A stretch of 64,000 nt of DNA, from positions 124,001 to 188,000 of the forward strand of contig NZ_PUIA01000074.1 of the NCBI RefSeq assembly GCF_002967715.1. The letters are read 5' to 3'. This DNA is from Blastopirellula marina. GTDB taxonomy: Bacteria; Planctomycetota; Planctomycetia; Pirellulales; Pirellulaceae. Positions 19,216 through 31,432 of the stretch are shown here, piece by piece (within the stretch, counting starts at the first letter, position 1; each line of letters starts with the position of its first letter). The notes under the pieces are model-generated. The model saw only the letters and a program-made list of their open reading frames with translations, was not told the origin of the DNA and made no database searches. The position numbers and the translations under genes are program-made.

Positions 19216-20673
19216 CTAATAAGCGCCTTCGCGTAGAAGTACAGTCTTTATTGTCCTCGCTAGTATATATAAGTCTAGCCACGGAGACCAATTTCGCACA
19301 TAGAACGCGTCGAGTGTTATGCGTTCTTGGTAGGTTGTATTGTTTCTGCCGGATACCTGCCAAAGACCTGTTATTCCGGGTGTCACTTTGAGATAGAGCG
19401 GAAATACGTCGCAGTACTTCTCAATTTCGGAGTCGACGATAGGGCGTGGCCCCACCAGGCTCATGTCTCCGCGGAGCACATTCCACAGTTGGGGAAGCTC
19501 ATCCAGACTGAATTTGCGGATAATATTCCCTATCCCTGGGATGATTCGGGGGTCATCCTTCAGCTTATGGTCACGCTCCCACTCTACGCGGAGCTCGGGA
19601 TGATCGTTTAGGTACTTCTCTAACGCCTCGTTCGCATTGGGTACCATGCTGCGAAATTTCCAGGCGGTAAATGTACGGCCTGACCGACCAATCCGCTTAT
19701 GGCCAAAGAAGATCGGTCCCGCCGAGTTCAGTCGAACGAGCGCGGCAATCAACAGGAAAATGGGAAGCAATACGGGCGAAAACAACAGGATGAGGCCGAT
19801 ATCGAGGATTCGCTTTGAAAGAAGTCTCCAGTGCGAGAGAAGCTTGGCTCGGGCATGCAGTCCCATGATGCCGCCAATGTCGCGTGCCTCGGTCCAAAGT
19901 GTAGGCCATTGGAAGTTCGCCGGGACGATTATGACGTCTTTGGACTGTGTCGACCAAAAGTCGATATCGCTGCAGTAAGAGGTTGGATCGGCATTCTCGA
20001 CGGCCATCACCACGATGCTGGCGTGGCTTTGGGCGACGGTATCACGTGCGAGCTGCTCTTTTTCCGGAGTTGTCGAAGCAGTACTGAATTCCTCGGAAGT
20101 GAGAAGCTTGACCGGGCGCATGGCCAGTTCAGCATTCTTTTGGATGTGTTTTAAGACTCGCTGGGCATGTTCGCGATGCCCCACCACAACAACCGACCAT
20201 CCCCACCAAGGCTGAGTGCTGAGCAGGGTTCGACTTACCAGACGAACACCGGGATGAATCAAATTGAGCAGGACCAGGGTCAGGCAGACCAAGGAAAGTT
20301 CGTAGGGTGTACTCGATTCGCTGAACAGAAGATTCGCCAAGAGTAGTAGCAGCAGCGCCGTATTGTCGAGCAAAGTGATCCGCCGCAATTCTTGGCTCGG
20401 GTGCAGTCCGCAAATGCGATACGCGCCACCGATGGTATAGGTGACCGCCGCAATCGCCAGAAGGGGCAGGAGTTGCCGGGTTAACGCGTAGTGGACGTCG
20501 GTAAATACAAGTGCTAAAAGAACTTGCGCAAACGCCATGGTGATGACGATGCTCACCCCATCGGCGAGCATCATGGGCACGACGGTCAGCAATGTCTGCA
20601 GGAATTCTGACCTGCTTCGACGGGATGCGCGAAGCTCGAAATCCTGGTCTTGGGGGGTGACAACGATCGACAC
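19216..20673 (-). CDS. Polyprenyl-phosphate glycosylphosphotransferase (WbaP/WcaJ-like)
   Basis: A 485-residue initiating transferase for polysaccharide synthesis. It has about four N-terminal membrane helices, a CoA-binding-like middle domain and the bacterial sugar transferase domain. This domain starts with KRILDIGLILLFSPVLLPI, followed by AGPIFFGHKRIGRSGRTFTA, KFRSM, LDELPQLWNVLRGDMSLVGP and PGITGLWQVSGR. It should load the first sugar phosphate onto undecaprenyl phosphate at the inner membrane. It starts with GTG and is divergent from the flippase gene. Confidence 0.95.
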   Translation of the reverse strand: MSIVVTPQDQDFELRASRRSRSEFLQTLLTVVPMMLADGVSIVITMAFAQVLLALVFTDVHYALTRQLLPLLAIAAVTYTIGGAYRICGLHPSQELRRITLLDNTALLLLLLANLLFSESSTPYELSLVCLTLVLLNLIHPGVRLVSRTLLSTQPWWGWSVVVVGHREHAQRVLKHIQKNAELAMRPVKLLTSEEFSTASTTPEKEQLARDTVAQSHASIVVMAVENADPTSYCSDIDFWSTQSKDVIIVPANFQWPTLWTEARDIGGIMGLHARAKLLSHWRLLSKRILDIGLILLFSPVLLPIFLLIAALVRLNSAGPIFFGHKRIGRSGRTFTAWKFRSMVPNANEALEKYLNDHPELRVEWERDHKLKDDPRIIPGIGNIIRKFSLDELPQLWNVLRGDMSLVGPRPIVDSEIEKYCDVFPLYLKVTPGITGLWQVSGRNNTTYQERITLDAFYVRNWSPWLDLYILARTIKTVLLREGAY

Positions 20674-20850
20674 GATCTATCTGCAGACTACATACAAGGT
20701 GATGGGTGAAAAAACACTCACATCTCATCGTTTTTCAGGCACGATGCCTTGTAAATCAGAATTTTTCCGACCTTCGGCGAGGCAGGGGGGAAGCATAATG
20801 GGAAGCGGTTATCCATTTTCGACAGCACGGAAATCCAACTCTTCAAGTTC

Positions 20851-22404
20851 ATGAACAAGAGCACTACACCACCCTCTACCCCCAATAGCGGGGAGATCGC
20901 CCGAGGCATTCGAGGGTCCTCGCTCCTGTTTGCTGGGCGGTGTCTGTCGTTGGGAATGAACTTCGCCATCCAGCTCGCTGCGGTCCGATACTTCTCCAAA
21001 GACGAGTTCGGTGTCTATTCGGTGGCGTTGTCTGCTGTCGCGGTTGCTGCTGTCTTTGCCGCGTTTGGGATGGACAAGACCGCTTTGCGTGTACTTCCCC
21101 GTTATCAAAGTACGGGAGATCTGAGGAAGTTCTCGGCGGCGGCGCAGCTCATGGCGCTGTCGACCTTTCTGTGCTCGTTGTTGGCGATCGTGGTCGTCTA
21201 CATGACTTGGGGTTTCGAGCACATCTACTCGAGCCCGTCTCGTTCGATGGATGTGATGTTGGTCATGATCTGGATGACCCCCTGCATTGTCCTGGATTGT
21301 TTCGTCACTTCGCTGTTCTCAGTCTTTGGCAAGCCACGAGCAATATTTGTCCGGCAGCACATCCTTGGGCCGCTATTGCGGTTGCTGGCCGTCATTGTCG
21401 TCGTATTGGCAGGCGGAGGGATCTTTGCCTTCGCTGCTGGTCAAGTGATTGCGTCGCTGATCGGTGTTCTGATATACGTGACTTTAGTTCGCTCGTTGAT
21501 TCGCGAACGGGATGACTTTGTTTGCGTCACCTGGCACGATATGAAGTCGACGGCCCGTGAAGTGTTTAGCTACAGCCTGACGTTGATCTTCGGTGACGTC
21601 GGGTTTCTGATGCGTGGTGCGATGGTCGTGCTGATCATCGGTATATTCCACTCGCCAAGTGAAGTCGCCGGTTTTCAGGCCGTCTTTCCTGCCGCAAGAT
21701 TGAACGACATTGTCATCGCGACATTTTCGATGCTTTTCATGCCCAGTGCCGGCCGCTTATTTTCGGAAGGGGCAATTGATTCACTGAATCACCTGTTCCG
21801 CAAAACGACCATCTGGACCACGGTATTGTCCTTCCCGCTCTTTCTGGCGTGCTTTCTCATGCCTGAGCAGTTGTGCGTATTGCTGTTTGGTGCCCAGTAT
21901 GCCGACTCCGCCTCCACGCTGGCGATTCTATCGTTGGGCTTTTTTATCAACACGATCGTCGGGATGAACCTGCGATTGATCCGTGTTGTGAGTGGCCTGC
22001 GAATGTTGATTCTGGTCGACGTCATCAGCCTGGCCGGAGCCATCGGTACGAACTTTTTGCTAGTCCCCACATTCGGAGCCGTTGGTGGAGCGTGGGCGAT
22101 TTTGATTGGGTTTGGTATTCAAGGCATCGCTTGTATGGCCGCGGTCGCCATGACTGTGGACGTGAACCCTGTGGCTTGGCGACTGATTCGGGCCTACTCA
22201 CTGGCCGGGATCCTGACGTGGGGACTTTGGGGCGCAGCAGGCAGCGCTCTGGTGGCTCCCGTTTGGATGCCGGTGCTGCTTGCGGCGACATCCTTACTGC
22301 TTGCCTGGTTATGCCGTGAAGACTTGGAAGTCGCGAACGTTTTTCCCGAGGTAGCTCGGGTTCCTTATTTGGGCCGTCTGCTTACCACAGAACAATCCGG
22401 TTAA
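20851..22404 (+). CDS. Wzx-type polysaccharide flippase (MATE/MOP superfamily)
   Basis: A 517-residue protein with about 14 predicted membrane segments, as in MOP-superfamily flippases. The opening IARGIRGSSLLFAGRCLSLG and ATFSMLFMPSAGRLFSEG are typical of polysaccharide biosynthesis flippases. It should move lipid-linked repeat units across the inner membrane. The downstream glycosyltransferase starts 12 bases after its stop, so the two are an operon. It is divergent from the initiating transferase. Confidence 0.92.
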   Translation: MNKSTTPPSTPNSGEIARGIRGSSLLFAGRCLSLGMNFAIQLAAVRYFSKDEFGVYSVALSAVAVAAVFAAFGMDKTALRVLPRYQSTGDLRKFSAAAQLMALSTFLCSLLAIVVVYMTWGFEHIYSSPSRSMDVMLVMIWMTPCIVLDCFVTSLFSVFGKPRAIFVRQHILGPLLRLLAVIVVVLAGGGIFAFAAGQVIASLIGVLIYVTLVRSLIRERDDFVCVTWHDMKSTAREVFSYSLTLIFGDVGFLMRGAMVVLIIGIFHSPSEVAGFQAVFPAARLNDIVIATFSMLFMPSAGRLFSEGAIDSLNHLFRKTTIWTTVLSFPLFLACFLMPEQLCVLLFGAQYADSASTLAILSLGFFINTIVGMNLRLIRVVSGLRMLILVDVISLAGAIGTNFLLVPTFGAVGGAWAILIGFGIQGIACMAAVAMTVDVNPVAWRLIRAYSLAGILTWGLWGAAGSALVAPVWMPVLLAATSLLLAWLCREDLEVANVFPEVARVPYLGRLLTTEQSG

Positions 22405-22416
22405 GAGAAGTTTCGT

Positions 22417-23712
22417 ATGGCGATTGCAGAAGAATCACCGCAAACCGATACCGCCTGTGAAAACGCACAAGTCACCCATGCGCCGGTTGCCTACATTATG
22501 TCGCGGTTCCCGAAGCTGACGGAAACCTTCGTGCTGTACGAGATCTTAGCGGCCCAGCGGGTAGGCGTTCCAGTCGAGGTCTATCCTCTGCGACGCGAGA
22601 AGTGCACCACAATGCACAAAGAGGCCGAGCCGATCGTGGCCAAAGCCCACTTTTCGCCGTGGCTATCGGTTGCCATCGTTCTGGCCAACTTGCAATTCCT
22701 GCTGCAGATGCCAGGCACCTACTTGGCAACCTGGTTTACGCTGGTGCGAGCAAACCTGGGTAGCGTCCGCTATCTTGCCGGTGCCGTGCTCTACTTTCCC
22801 AAGTCGGTGTGGATGTCCAAAGACATGCAGCGGCGCGGCGTCACGCATATCCACGCCCATTTTTGCAGCCACCCGGCAGCGACGGCTTATATCATTCACC
22901 GACTAACAGGCATTCCGTACAGCTTCACCGCGCATGGTACGGACCTTCACTGCGATCGTCACATGCTGCTAGAGAAAGTCGCTGACGCGTCGTCCGTGAT
23001 TGGCATCTCTGACTACAACCGAAATCTGATCTTGGAAGAGTGTGGCCAGCAGTTCGCATCGAAGGTGCATGTGATTCATTGCGGTGTAGATACAGCCAAG
23101 TTCACCCCTCGAACTTCGTCAACGAGCTTTGATGAGGGAACAGGCCCAATGGTTCTGCTTTGTATCGGAACACTTCACGAGGTCAAAGGACAAACTTACC
23201 TGATTCAGGCCTGTGCCAAACTTCGTGAGCAAGCGTTCGATGTGCAGTGCCAGTTCATCGGAGGTGGTGCCGACATGGAGATGCTGCAGACGCAATGCAA
23301 AGATCTTGGCATTGAAGAGCACGTCATCTTCTGGGGTCCGCGGACGCGAGACCAGATTGTCGATCACCTGGCCGCAGCGGATGCCCTCGTCACACCGAGC
23401 GTGCTTACCAAGAATGGCCAGCGCGAAGGCATTCCGGTCGTTCTTATGGAAGGCATGGCCAGTGGCGTGCCGTGCATTGGCAGCAATCTTTCAGGGATTC
23501 CTGAACTGCTCGGTGGTCAGTGCGGCCTGCTGCCGAACCCCCGTGACGTCGATTCGATCGTCGACAGCATCAAGACCCTTTATCAAGATGCAGGCCTACG
23601 CCGCCAGTTCGCCGAAAACGGTCGGGCCCGTGTCGAGCAGGAATTTAACCTAATTACGAACGCCGAGAAGCTGATCTCGGAGTTTCATTTGAGTTCGATC
23701 GCTACGTCGTAA
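22417..23712 (+). CDS. Family 4 glycosyltransferase (colanic-acid WcaL-like)
   Basis: A 431-residue GT-B fold enzyme. The N-terminal half starts with MSRFPKLTETFVLYE, typical of the WcaL-like group, and has HIHAHFCSHPAATAYIIHRL. The C-terminal donor domain has VLLCIGTLHEVKGQTYLI and the E-x7-E motif REGIPVVLMEGMASG. Length is normal. It should extend the EPS repeat unit from a nucleotide sugar in the cytoplasm. AGAAG upstream of ATG 22417 could act as a ribosome binding site. Confidence 0.92.
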   Translation: MAIAEESPQTDTACENAQVTHAPVAYIMSRFPKLTETFVLYEILAAQRVGVPVEVYPLRREKCTTMHKEAEPIVAKAHFSPWLSVAIVLANLQFLLQMPGTYLATWFTLVRANLGSVRYLAGAVLYFPKSVWMSKDMQRRGVTHIHAHFCSHPAATAYIIHRLTGIPYSFTAHGTDLHCDRHMLLEKVADASSVIGISDYNRNLILEECGQQFASKVHVIHCGVDTAKFTPRTSSTSFDEGTGPMVLLCIGTLHEVKGQTYLIQACAKLREQAFDVQCQFIGGGADMEMLQTQCKDLGIEEHVIFWGPRTRDQIVDHLAAADALVTPSVLTKNGQREGIPVVLMEGMASGVPCIGSNLSGIPELLGGQCGLLPNPRDVDSIVDSIKTLYQDAGLRRQFAENGRARVEQEFNLITNAEKLISEFHLSSIATS

Positions 23713-23832
23713 GCTTCTACCGTATTTGCTCTCGCAGCGAGGTGCCGTATCCCTTAAGCTGCGAGAAGGAGCTGGCATTACGACGTTTAGGGCCAGCCTG
23801 GATGACTTGGCTCTGCGAACGAGATCGGCACC

Positions 23833-25419
23833 ATGTATACGGAAACCCAAGGTAGCCGCAAGGCGATCGGTGATGTCGATATTGTCTATCACGACGGACT
23901 GTATCACCTGTTTCATCTGGTGCTGCCAAACCATGATTTTATCGCACACGCGGTCAGCACCAACGGCATCGACTGGCGGCGCGTGAACAATGCGCTGTTC
24001 ATTGGCGATCCCGGCTCGTGGGATGACCTTATGCTGTGGACGATGGCCGTTTCCCCCGACCCCCATCAGCCGGGACGGTGGCGGATGTTCTACACGGGTC
24101 TGTCACGTCGCGAGCAAGGCAACATCCAACGCCTCGGGCTGGCAGTCAGCGATGACCTGTTCCACTGGCAAAAACGACCGGTGAATTGGGAGGATCATCG
24201 AGGGCAGAACGATCCCCCCAAGGTTCTTCAGGCTCGCGAAATTGCTCGGCAGCAGTCCAATAGTTGCCGTCACGCGATGATCGATCCTGATAGCCATCTT
24301 CCGCTGGAGGCTTCTTCCGAGTTCTACGAGTCACGTCTGGACGAGGGACGCAGCTGGATTAGCTTTCGCGACCCGTATTACTACCACGAAGGGGATCGTG
24401 GTTGGTTGATCATGGCGGCCCGCATGAAAGAAGGCCCCATCGTCCGCCGCGGATGCGTCGGAGTGATGGAAGAAGTTGCCCCAGAAAAGTTCGAGGCCAG
24501 GCCGTCGCTCCATCACCCAGGCCTCTACGACGATATCGAAGTTCCTAACTTGCTGAAGCTCGACGACGAGTATTACCTGATTGGCAGCATTCGCGAAGAC
24601 GCCAAGATTCGCTACTGGCATACCGACAAGATTGGTAACCCCTGGCGAAGTTATTACGACAATGTCCTTCTCGCCCAAGGAAACTACGCAGGTCGCGTTT
24701 GTCGCGACGATAAAGGCTGGCTCCTGTGGAATTTCTTTTCCCTGGGTGGTGCGGATCGAACAGCTCGCAACCTGATGCCTCCGCCAAAGCGTCTGAAGCT
24801 GACTGAGAACGGAATGTTGCGGACAACAACCTTCGAGGGGCTGAACGAGTTCATCGGCGAACGCGTCGATACCCGCTGTATTCACCAGCTTCAGCAAGGT
24901 ATCGGCAAACAGTTTTGCTCGATCGATGGCAATAACCTCGACCTGGGGTGCGAAGCAGGCTTCCAGGCATATGTGTTCGATGGTTCGATCGAATCGGCGA
25001 AGTTCACGGCCAAGATCGACCTGTATGGCCTTGGCAAGTGTGGAGTTATTTTCCGAGTCGATCCCGAAACGCAGGATGGGTATTACTTGTCGCTGGACCT
25101 ACTCAAGGGAATGGCCCAACTACGAGCCTGGCACACCGGTGCCCCCGGAAGTGGCGAGCATATGATGCAGTTCCAGGCCCTGCAAAGTGGCAATTGGAGG
25201 AGCGAAACACCAGGCGAGGCGGAAATCTGCTTGATCGCGTTTGGCCACTACATCGAGTTCTCGGTGAATGGCCGAATCATCCTAACTCTTGCTGATCCAA
25301 CGTTTTCGGCGGGGTTGTTCGGCGTCTACTTAGAGTCCGCCAGGATGCGGCTCAACGATGTCGACCTGCGAATCATGCACAGTCCTGAACAGGCAGCCAA
25401 TCATTTGGTCACCGGTTAG
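23833..25419 (+). CDS. GH32-like beta-propeller protein with C-terminal sandwich domain
   Basis: A 528-residue protein. The first 350 residues look like a five-bladed propeller of the GH32/GH43/GH68 clan: [29 protein letters not shown] (an RDP-like segment) and [17 protein letters not shown] (a candidate acid Glu). The remaining 150 residues form a concanavalin-like sandwich with [20 protein letters not shown]. No signal peptide is seen. Fructan or other glycoside activity is a guess from fold. The gene is the last of the EPS strand run, 121 bases after the glycosyltransferase. Confidence 0.75.
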   Translation: MYTETQGSRKAIGDVDIVYHDGLYHLFHLVLPNHDFIAHAVSTNGIDWRRVNNALFIGDPGSWDDLMLWTMAVSPDPHQPGRWRMFYTGLSRREQGNIQRLGLAVSDDLFHWQKRPVNWEDHRGQNDPPKVLQAREIARQQSNSCRHAMIDPDSHLPLEASSEFYESRLDEGRSWISFRDPYYYHEGDRGWLIMAARMKEGPIVRRGCVGVMEEVAPEKFEARPSLHHPGLYDDIEVPNLLKLDDEYYLIGSIREDAKIRYWHTDKIGNPWRSYYDNVLLAQGNYAGRVCRDDKGWLLWNFFSLGGADRTARNLMPPPKRLKLTENGMLRTTTFEGLNEFIGERVDTRCIHQLQQGIGKQFCSIDGNNLDLGCEAGFQAYVFDGSIESAKFTAKIDLYGLGKCGVIFRVDPETQDGYYLSLDLLKGMAQLRAWHTGAPGSGEHMMQFQALQSGNWRSETPGEAEICLIAFGHYIEFSVNGRIILTLADPTFSAGLFGVYLESARMRLNDVDLRIMHSPEQAANHLVTG

Positions 25420-25548
25420 CCAGCAGCGCACCTCTTCAGGCGGGGCAGGTTGGGCGTGAATCGCTTGCTGTCACATGGCTGCTAGCCCGCACGTAAGTCT
25501 TAATTTGGTCTTGCCTTGGATCAAGTTAGCGGGCTAACATCTCAACCG

Positions 25549-27045
25549 ATGAAATCCCACCTTCCAACCTGCGGGCTCTCGGTAGGGTTGCTGCTATCGA
25601 TGCTGCAGCTTTGTATTGTCGGCTGCGCGGGGAAAGAATCGGCCGTGACGTTGCCGACCCAAGCTCCTCCCCCATTTTCCGAAAGTGGTAAAGCTCCGCT
25701 ACGAGATTTCTGGTGGACCACCTTCGACGACCAGGAACTCAACCAACAAGTCGATCTCGCAATACGCGGGAATTTTGACTTGGAAGGGTCAATGCAGCGA
25801 ATCCTTCAGGCTCAAGCGGTTGCTCGGCGGGAAGCTTCCGATCTACTACCCGATGTGAACGGGGTTGCCTCCACCGACAGCACCGTACGCACCGACGCGC
25901 CGAACACGGCCCGCTGGATCCTGGGGCTCGATGCTTCGTACCAGGTCGACTTGTGGGGCGAAATCGGCTCGCGAGTCGATGCCCAATGGCTGCGTGCCTC
26001 GGCAACCGAAGCGGACCTGAATGTCGTGGCGCTGACTCTTTCTGCCGATGTTGCCCGCACTTGGTTCGCGTTGATCGAAGCGAATGCTCAGATCAAGCTG
26101 CTGGATGAACAGATTCAAACGAACCTGACCGGACTCAAACTGCAAGAGGCTCGCTTCGGACTTGGGCAAATCCGCAGTGCCGACGTCTTGCGACAACGCC
26201 AGCTCGTGGAATCGACGCGCGAACAGCGTGTGGTTGTTCTATCTCGGATAGAAGTGCTGGAGCATCTCTTGGCGGTACTGCAAGGCCAGCCGCCGCAAGA
26301 GGCAAGCTATTCGCCCGGATCGAAACTGCCAGAGCTACCCCCTTTGCCAGAAGCAGGCCTGCCGACCGAACTGTTAAATCGCCGCCCCGATATTCGTCGC
26401 GACTTCCTCGCGTTGTGGGCCGCCGATCGTGATTTGGCATCGGCTGTCAGTGCCCAGTATCCTCGCCTAAACCTGGCCGCGTCCTTCACCACGGTCGCCG
26501 AAAGCCCAGAGAATCTCTTTCGCGAGTGGGTCTTCTCCGTAGCGGGGCAATTGATCGGTCCGCTGATCGATGGGGGGCAGCGCCGGGCCGAAGTCGATCG
26601 CAATGTGGCGACAGTTCGTTTGCGATTCACCGAGTTCTCTCAGACGGTCCTGATTGCTTATCAGGAGGTCGAGAATGCGCTGACCCGCGAACGGTATCAG
26701 TTGCAGAGGATCGAGAAACTGGAAACACAGGCCAAGCTCGCGCATCAGGCTTCGCTTCAGCTGCGCGAACAATACTTGATTGGCGAAACGGAGTACCTGG
26801 ACGTGTTGAGCTCGATGCAGCAGGAACAAAGCTTGCAGCGAACCGTTCTGTCCGCAAGACTAGAATTGATACTTAACCGCATCGCCCTATACCTGGCCCT
26901 GGCAGGTGATTTCGACCCACGAGAAACTTACCCCTTGGCAAGTATCCCTTTGGAATACATTGACGGCGTTCCCATCGAACTCATTGAAGGGGCTCCACCG
27001 GTAATTGTAGAGGAGCTACCCATGGAGAACGGCATCGATGAATGA
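25549..27045 (+). CDS. RND efflux outer-membrane lipoprotein (NodT/TolC family)
   Basis: About 499 residues. The signal peptide ends in a lipobox ([12 protein letters not shown]), so it is probably a lipoprotein. Two OEP domains follow, each with long helices, and typical blocks are [18 protein letters not shown]-like near residue 50 and [21 protein letters not shown] near residue 280. It forms the outer-membrane channel of a tripartite pump. The longer TTG start at 25516 is less likely than ATG 25549. Its last 8 bases overlap the adaptor gene, which indicates an operon. Confidence 0.93.
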   Translation: MKSHLPTCGLSVGLLLSMLQLCIVGCAGKESAVTLPTQAPPPFSESGKAPLRDFWWTTFDDQELNQQVDLAIRGNFDLEGSMQRILQAQAVARREASDLLPDVNGVASTDSTVRTDAPNTARWILGLDASYQVDLWGEIGSRVDAQWLRASATEADLNVVALTLSADVARTWFALIEANAQIKLLDEQIQTNLTGLKLQEARFGLGQIRSADVLRQRQLVESTREQRVVVLSRIEVLEHLLAVLQGQPPQEASYSPGSKLPELPPLPEAGLPTELLNRRPDIRRDFLALWAADRDLASAVSAQYPRLNLAASFTTVAESPENLFREWVFSVAGQLIGPLIDGGQRRAEVDRNVATVRLRFTEFSQTVLIAYQEVENALTRERYQLQRIEKLETQAKLAHQASLQLREQYLIGETEYLDVLSSMQQEQSLQRTVLSARLELILNRIALYLALAGDFDPRETYPLASIPLEYIDGVPIELIEGAPPVIVEELPMENGIDE

Positions 27046-28267
27046 CGCTCCGCCGAAAACCCCTTCCACCATCGTGAAAGTCCTGCAGTTCCTGGGCACA
27101 GCCATGGTCTGCCTGACAATCCTTGGGGTATCCGTAGCGGCGATCATTGTGATCAATCAGACCGAGCCCAAGGCGCAGCAGATCGAAGCGACACGCAAGT
27201 CGGCGGCGATCGTGGAAACGGTAACGGTCGAGAAGGGAACCTATTCACCGACGCTTGTCGTCCTGGGGACGGTTCAGGCAGCCCAAGAGATCACTTTAAG
27301 CCCGCGGGTAAGCGGTCAGGTAACTTCGATTTCCCCGAAATTCGTTCCCGGCGGCATGGTCAAGAAGGATGACTTTCTACTACAGATTGACCCTGCCGAT
27401 TTCGAGAACACCATCTCCGTTCGCGAGAGCGAACTGCAACAGGCCATGGCTTCGCTAGAGATCGAACGGGGACGACAATCGCTGGCCAAGAAGGAACTAG
27501 CCCTGTTAGAGGGAACCATCGACGAGGCGAATCGGGCGCTCGTTTTGCGAGAACCACAGGTCGAATCGATTCAAGCCGAAGTCAACGCCGCCCAAGCGGC
27601 CATCGAACGTGCCCGGCTCGACCTGACACGCACCAGCATCGCGGCTCCCTTCGATTCTCAGATCCTCAATCGCAGGGTCAACGTCGGTTCCCAGGTTTCA
27701 CCAGGTGCCGACCTGGCTCGGCTGGTTGGGATTGATGAATACTGGATCATGGCATCGGTGCCGGTCCGCAGTTTGAAATGGATTCAATTTCCGGAACAGG
27801 ACGGGCGTAGCTCACTGGTAACGCTACGTGATCCTGATACGTGGCCCAGCGGTGTCGAACGGTATGCTTCTGTTTCACGAATGATTGGTAGCCTGGATCA
27901 GCAGACACGGCTCGCACGGGTGCTGATTGTGGTTGCCGATCCGTTGGCGCTCAAGTCGGACGTTCCGCCACTCATTCTGGATACCTTGATTGAAACGCAC
28001 ATAGAAGGCCGCCCGATTGAAGATGTTGTGCGTCTGAAACGCGAGTACGTTCATAATCGAGATACGGTCTGGGTGATGAAGGATAACAAGCTTGAGATTC
28101 GCGAGGCTTCGGTCGTCTTTCGAGATGCTACCTATGCGTATATCGATGAGGGACTTGAATCGGGGGACGAGGTGGTAATAACCACGCTGGCCACCGTCGC
28201 GACCGGCATCGGCCTTAAGAAGATCGACTCGTCGACGGCACCTCAGAGTGAGGAGGCCCGCGATTGA
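27038..28267 (+). CDS. RND efflux periplasmic adaptor (membrane fusion protein)
   Basis: A 409-residue adaptor with one N-terminal membrane segment. The lipoyl/barrel-sandwich halves read [20 protein letters not shown] and [19 protein letters not shown], separated by a coiled-coil hairpin (about residues 115-190). The beta-barrel and membrane-proximal domains follow. It links the outer-membrane channel to the inner-membrane pump. Its 3' end overlaps the permease start by 4 bases (TTGA). Confidence 0.94.
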   Translation: MNDAPPKTPSTIVKVLQFLGTAMVCLTILGVSVAAIIVINQTEPKAQQIEATRKSAAIVETVTVEKGTYSPTLVVLGTVQAAQEITLSPRVSGQVTSISPKFVPGGMVKKDDFLLQIDPADFENTISVRESELQQAMASLEIERGRQSLAKKELALLEGTIDEANRALVLREPQVESIQAEVNAAQAAIERARLDLTRTSIAAPFDSQILNRRVNVGSQVSPGADLARLVGIDEYWIMASVPVRSLKWIQFPEQDGRSSLVTLRDPDTWPSGVERYASVSRMIGSLDQQTRLARVLIVVADPLALKSDVPPLILDTLIETHIEGRPIEDVVRLKREYVHNRDTVWVMKDNKLEIREASVVFRDATYAYIDEGLESGDEVVITTLATVATGIGLKKIDSSTAPQSEEARD

Positions 28268-31200
28268 GCGAACCTAAAGACCAAGAAACCCCCAAAGACG
28301 GTGCCATCGGTTGGATGGCACGTAATTCGATCGCTGCGAACTTGCTGATGATCATCCTGTTGGTCGGTGGCATCTGGACCGCCATGGTGATGCAGAAGGA
28401 GGTCTTCCCGCAGTTTCAACTTGATGTCGTCGAGATCTATGTCGGTTATCCAGGTGCGGCACCAGAAGAAGTCGAGCAAGGCATCTTGCGCCCCATCGAA
28501 GAAGCCGTGCGCGGCGTCGAGGGGATTCAAGAGATCACCAGCCAGGCCCGTGAAGGGCGCGGCGAAGTGTTGATCGAGCTGGTGTCCGGCGAGAACCGGA
28601 TGAAGGCCTTCCAGGATATCGACCAAGCCGTCAGTCGTATTCAGACTTTTCCCGATCAAATCGATCAGCCAGAAGTCCGCCTGCAATCGCGGCAACGAGA
28701 AGTCATGCAAGTAGGGCTCTATGGTCCGGTCGACATATGGACCCTGCGACAACTGGCCGAGCAGCTGCGCGACCAGCTTCAGTCCCATCCCGACATCACC
28801 CAGGTCGAACTGCGGCGTGTGCCTGAGTACGTCACGCATATCGAGATCCCTCGCGAGCGTCTGCGTGAATACGGCCTGACGCTGTCGGACGTGGCCAATA
28901 CGATTCGCGTTTCCAGTTCCGACATAGCCGCTGGCTCGGTCGCGACCAGCGCTGGCGAGATCTTGCTGCGGGTAAAGGCACGCAAGCAGTGGGCCGACGA
29001 ATTCGCCAACATCGAGATCGTCTCCAACCGGGGCGGATCCGTCGTGCGTCTGGAAGACATCGCGACCATTCGCGACGGGTTTGATGAAGTCGGTTTTCAT
29101 TCGCAGTTCAGCCAGACTCCTTCGGTCGAGCTCGATATCTTCCGCGTCGGGGCGCAGTCGCCGATTGATATCGCGAATGCGGTGCAAGATTCGATGAAAG
29201 AGTTTGAAAGTGTCTTGCCTCCTGGCGTTCAGTGGCGAATCGACCGCAACAACGCCGAGGAATTCCGCCGACGCTTGCACCTGGTGATGGAGAACGCCGT
29301 CATCGCCGTGGTTATCGTGCTGGTGATTCTCGCTCTGTTCCTGGAAGTGCGACTCGCCTTTTGGGTGATGATGGGAATGGTGGTGTCGTTTATCGGCGGG
29401 ATCCTGTTCCTACCGGTGGTCGACGTCAGCATCAACATGATTTCCCTGTTCGGCTTTTTGGTGGTGCTGGGAATCGTGGTTGATGATGCCGTGGTGGTGG
29501 GCGAAAACGTCTACGAGAAGCGGCAGGAAGGTTGCGGCTATTTAACTGCTGCAATCGAAGGAACGCGCGAAGTGTCAGGGCCAGTAGTCTTCAGCATTTT
29601 GACCAACATCGTGGCGTTCGTTCCGCTGATGTTCATCCCCGGGGAAACCGGTAAGTTCTGGGCTCCGCTTCCCGTTGTGGTGATCATTGTCCTATCTCTT
29701 TCGCTGTTGGAATCGCTGTTTATTCTGCCGGCTCACCTGGCTCATACGCGAGCCGCAGGCCGAAAGAAGGGGGGACTGGGTGCTTGGCTGCACGGATGCC
29801 AACAGGCATTCTTGCGTGGCTTTCAGCGATTCGTCGAGATGATCTATGGTCCGATCCTGAGCCTGTGTCTTCACCACCGCTACGTCACAGCGACTGCCGC
29901 ATTGGGGCTGTTCCTGGTGATTGGCGGCTATGCGACCAGTGCCCACATGGGCATGATCCTGATGCCGGAGGTCTCAGCGGACGAGATCGAAGCAGGCATT
30001 CGCATGCCAGTTGGTACTACCCAGGACCAGGCAGCTGAAATCGCGGAGATTGTCACGGCGGCCAGTATCCGCATGTTTGAAGAACATAACCTGCACGAGG
30101 TCGCGGAAGGGATCAAGACGAACGTGCGAGGGCAGAACTTCATCGACGTGGAAATCGTTTTGAAGCCACCGGACGAGCGTGACATGACCGCCAACGAAGT
30201 GATCGCGTTGTGGCGAGATGCCATCGGCGACTTGCCAGGGGTATCGCAGGTTACCTTTGAAGCAGAAAGCGGCCCCGGTGGTCACCGCCAAGATGTAAGC
30301 GTCGACCTGAGCCATAGCGACGTGGAAGTCTTGGGCAAAGCGGCCGAAGACTTCGTAGAGCGGGTTAAGAAGTTCGCCAATACGCGCGACGTCAGTGACA
30401 ACTACAACAAGGGGAAGTCGCAGTTCGACTTCAAGCTTCGGCCGGAAGGGCGAGCTCTGGGGCTTACCGATGAAGAACTCGGCGATCAACTGCGAGGAGC
30501 CTTTTACGGTTCGCTGGCGCTACGGCTGCTTCGTGGCACGAACGAGATCGAAGTCCGCGTGAAACTTCCTGAAGATCAGCGCGAGGATGTCCATCACCTG
30601 GAAGACCTCGTCATTCGGACCCCTGGCGGTACCGAAGTACCACTGTTGGATGTGGCCGATGTCGAGCGTAACCAGGCGTTCACGTCGATCAATCGACGTG
30701 ACGGTCGGCGGGTGATCAACGTTTCGATGGATGTTGAGCCAAAACGGGCTATTACCCAGGTAATCACTGCGCTGAGGACCGAGGAGCTTCCCCAACTGCG
30801 CGAAGATTACCCTGGTATTACCTGGTCGTTCGAAGGAAGCGATGCCGAAATGCGGCGGGCGACGGCCTCGCTGTGGGGATCGTTTTTACTGGCACTCGGG
30901 GTGATCTACGCCTTGCTGGCGATCGCATTCCGCGGCTATGTTCAGCCGCTGATCGTCTTGGTAGCGATTCCCTTTGGGATAGTCGGAGCAATTATCGGGC
31001 ACATCATTCTGGGCTACGACATCTCGCTGGTGAGCCTGATGGGGGTGATTGCATTGTCTGGGGTGGTGATCAATGACTCGCTAATTATGATCGACTACGC
31101 AAATCGATACCGGGGGGATAGCTCGGCTTTTAATGCCATCTCGCAAGCAGGACTGCGTCGCTTTCGGCCGATCATGCTGACAACGGCGACGACGTTTGGC

Positions 31201-31380
31201 GGCCTCATTCCGCTGATCTTCGAGACCTCCCTGCAAGCCCAGTACATCATTCCAATGGCTATTTCACTGGGCTTCGGGATCCTCTTCTCGACGGGTATTA
31301 TTCTGGTACTGGTGCCGTGTCTGTACATGATTCTGGAAGACATTACCAATTGCTTTGCGGCCAAGAAGACCTCAGCATGA
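28264..31380 (+). CDS. RND efflux permease (AcrB/HAE family)
   Basis: A 1038-residue inner-membrane pump, normal length for the HAE/AcrB family. It shows the internal duplication: two periplasmic loops of about 300 residues and 12 membrane segments. The proton-relay region has [11 protein letters not shown] (two adjacent acidic residues) and a second-half motif [19 protein letters not shown]. The start is TTG at 28264, overlapping the TGA of the adaptor gene. The first residues [21 protein letters not shown] precede the first membrane helix. Substrates cannot be predicted. Confidence 0.96.
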   Translation: MSEPKDQETPKDGAIGWMARNSIAANLLMIILLVGGIWTAMVMQKEVFPQFQLDVVEIYVGYPGAAPEEVEQGILRPIEEAVRGVEGIQEITSQAREGRGEVLIELVSGENRMKAFQDIDQAVSRIQTFPDQIDQPEVRLQSRQREVMQVGLYGPVDIWTLRQLAEQLRDQLQSHPDITQVELRRVPEYVTHIEIPRERLREYGLTLSDVANTIRVSSSDIAAGSVATSAGEILLRVKARKQWADEFANIEIVSNRGGSVVRLEDIATIRDGFDEVGFHSQFSQTPSVELDIFRVGAQSPIDIANAVQDSMKEFESVLPPGVQWRIDRNNAEEFRRRLHLVMENAVIAVVIVLVILALFLEVRLAFWVMMGMVVSFIGGILFLPVVDVSINMISLFGFLVVLGIVVDDAVVVGENVYEKRQEGCGYLTAAIEGTREVSGPVVFSILTNIVAFVPLMFIPGETGKFWAPLPVVVIIVLSLSLLESLFILPAHLAHTRAAGRKKGGLGAWLHGCQQAFLRGFQRFVEMIYGPILSLCLHHRYVTATAALGLFLVIGGYATSAHMGMILMPEVSADEIEAGIRMPVGTTQDQAAEIAEIVTAASIRMFEEHNLHEVAEGIKTNVRGQNFIDVEIVLKPPDERDMTANEVIALWRDAIGDLPGVSQVTFEAESGPGGHRQDVSVDLSHSDVEVLGKAAEDFVERVKKFANTRDVSDNYNKGKSQFDFKLRPEGRALGLTDEELGDQLRGAFYGSLALRLLRGTNEIEVRVKLPEDQREDVHHLEDLVIRTPGGTEVPLLDVADVERNQAFTSINRRDGRRVINVSMDVEPKRAITQVITALRTEELPQLREDYPGITWSFEGSDAEMRRATASLWGSFLLALGVIYALLAIAFRGYVQPLIVLVAIPFGIVGAIIGHIILGYDISLVSLMGVIALSGVVINDSLIMIDYANRYRGDSSAFNAISQAGLRRFRPIMLTTATTFGGLIPLIFETSLQAQYIIPMAISLGFGILFSTGIILVLVPCLYMILEDITNCFAAKKTSA

Positions 31381-31432
31381 ATTCGGCTAAATTGCCGCGA
31401 ACCAGGTTGCCAGTGAAGTTCTCTGGGCAAGT

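Noticed and set aside
28243-29280. 345-codon frame antisense to the RND permease
   Set aside because: The permease is unambiguous and the antisense frame shows no family motif.
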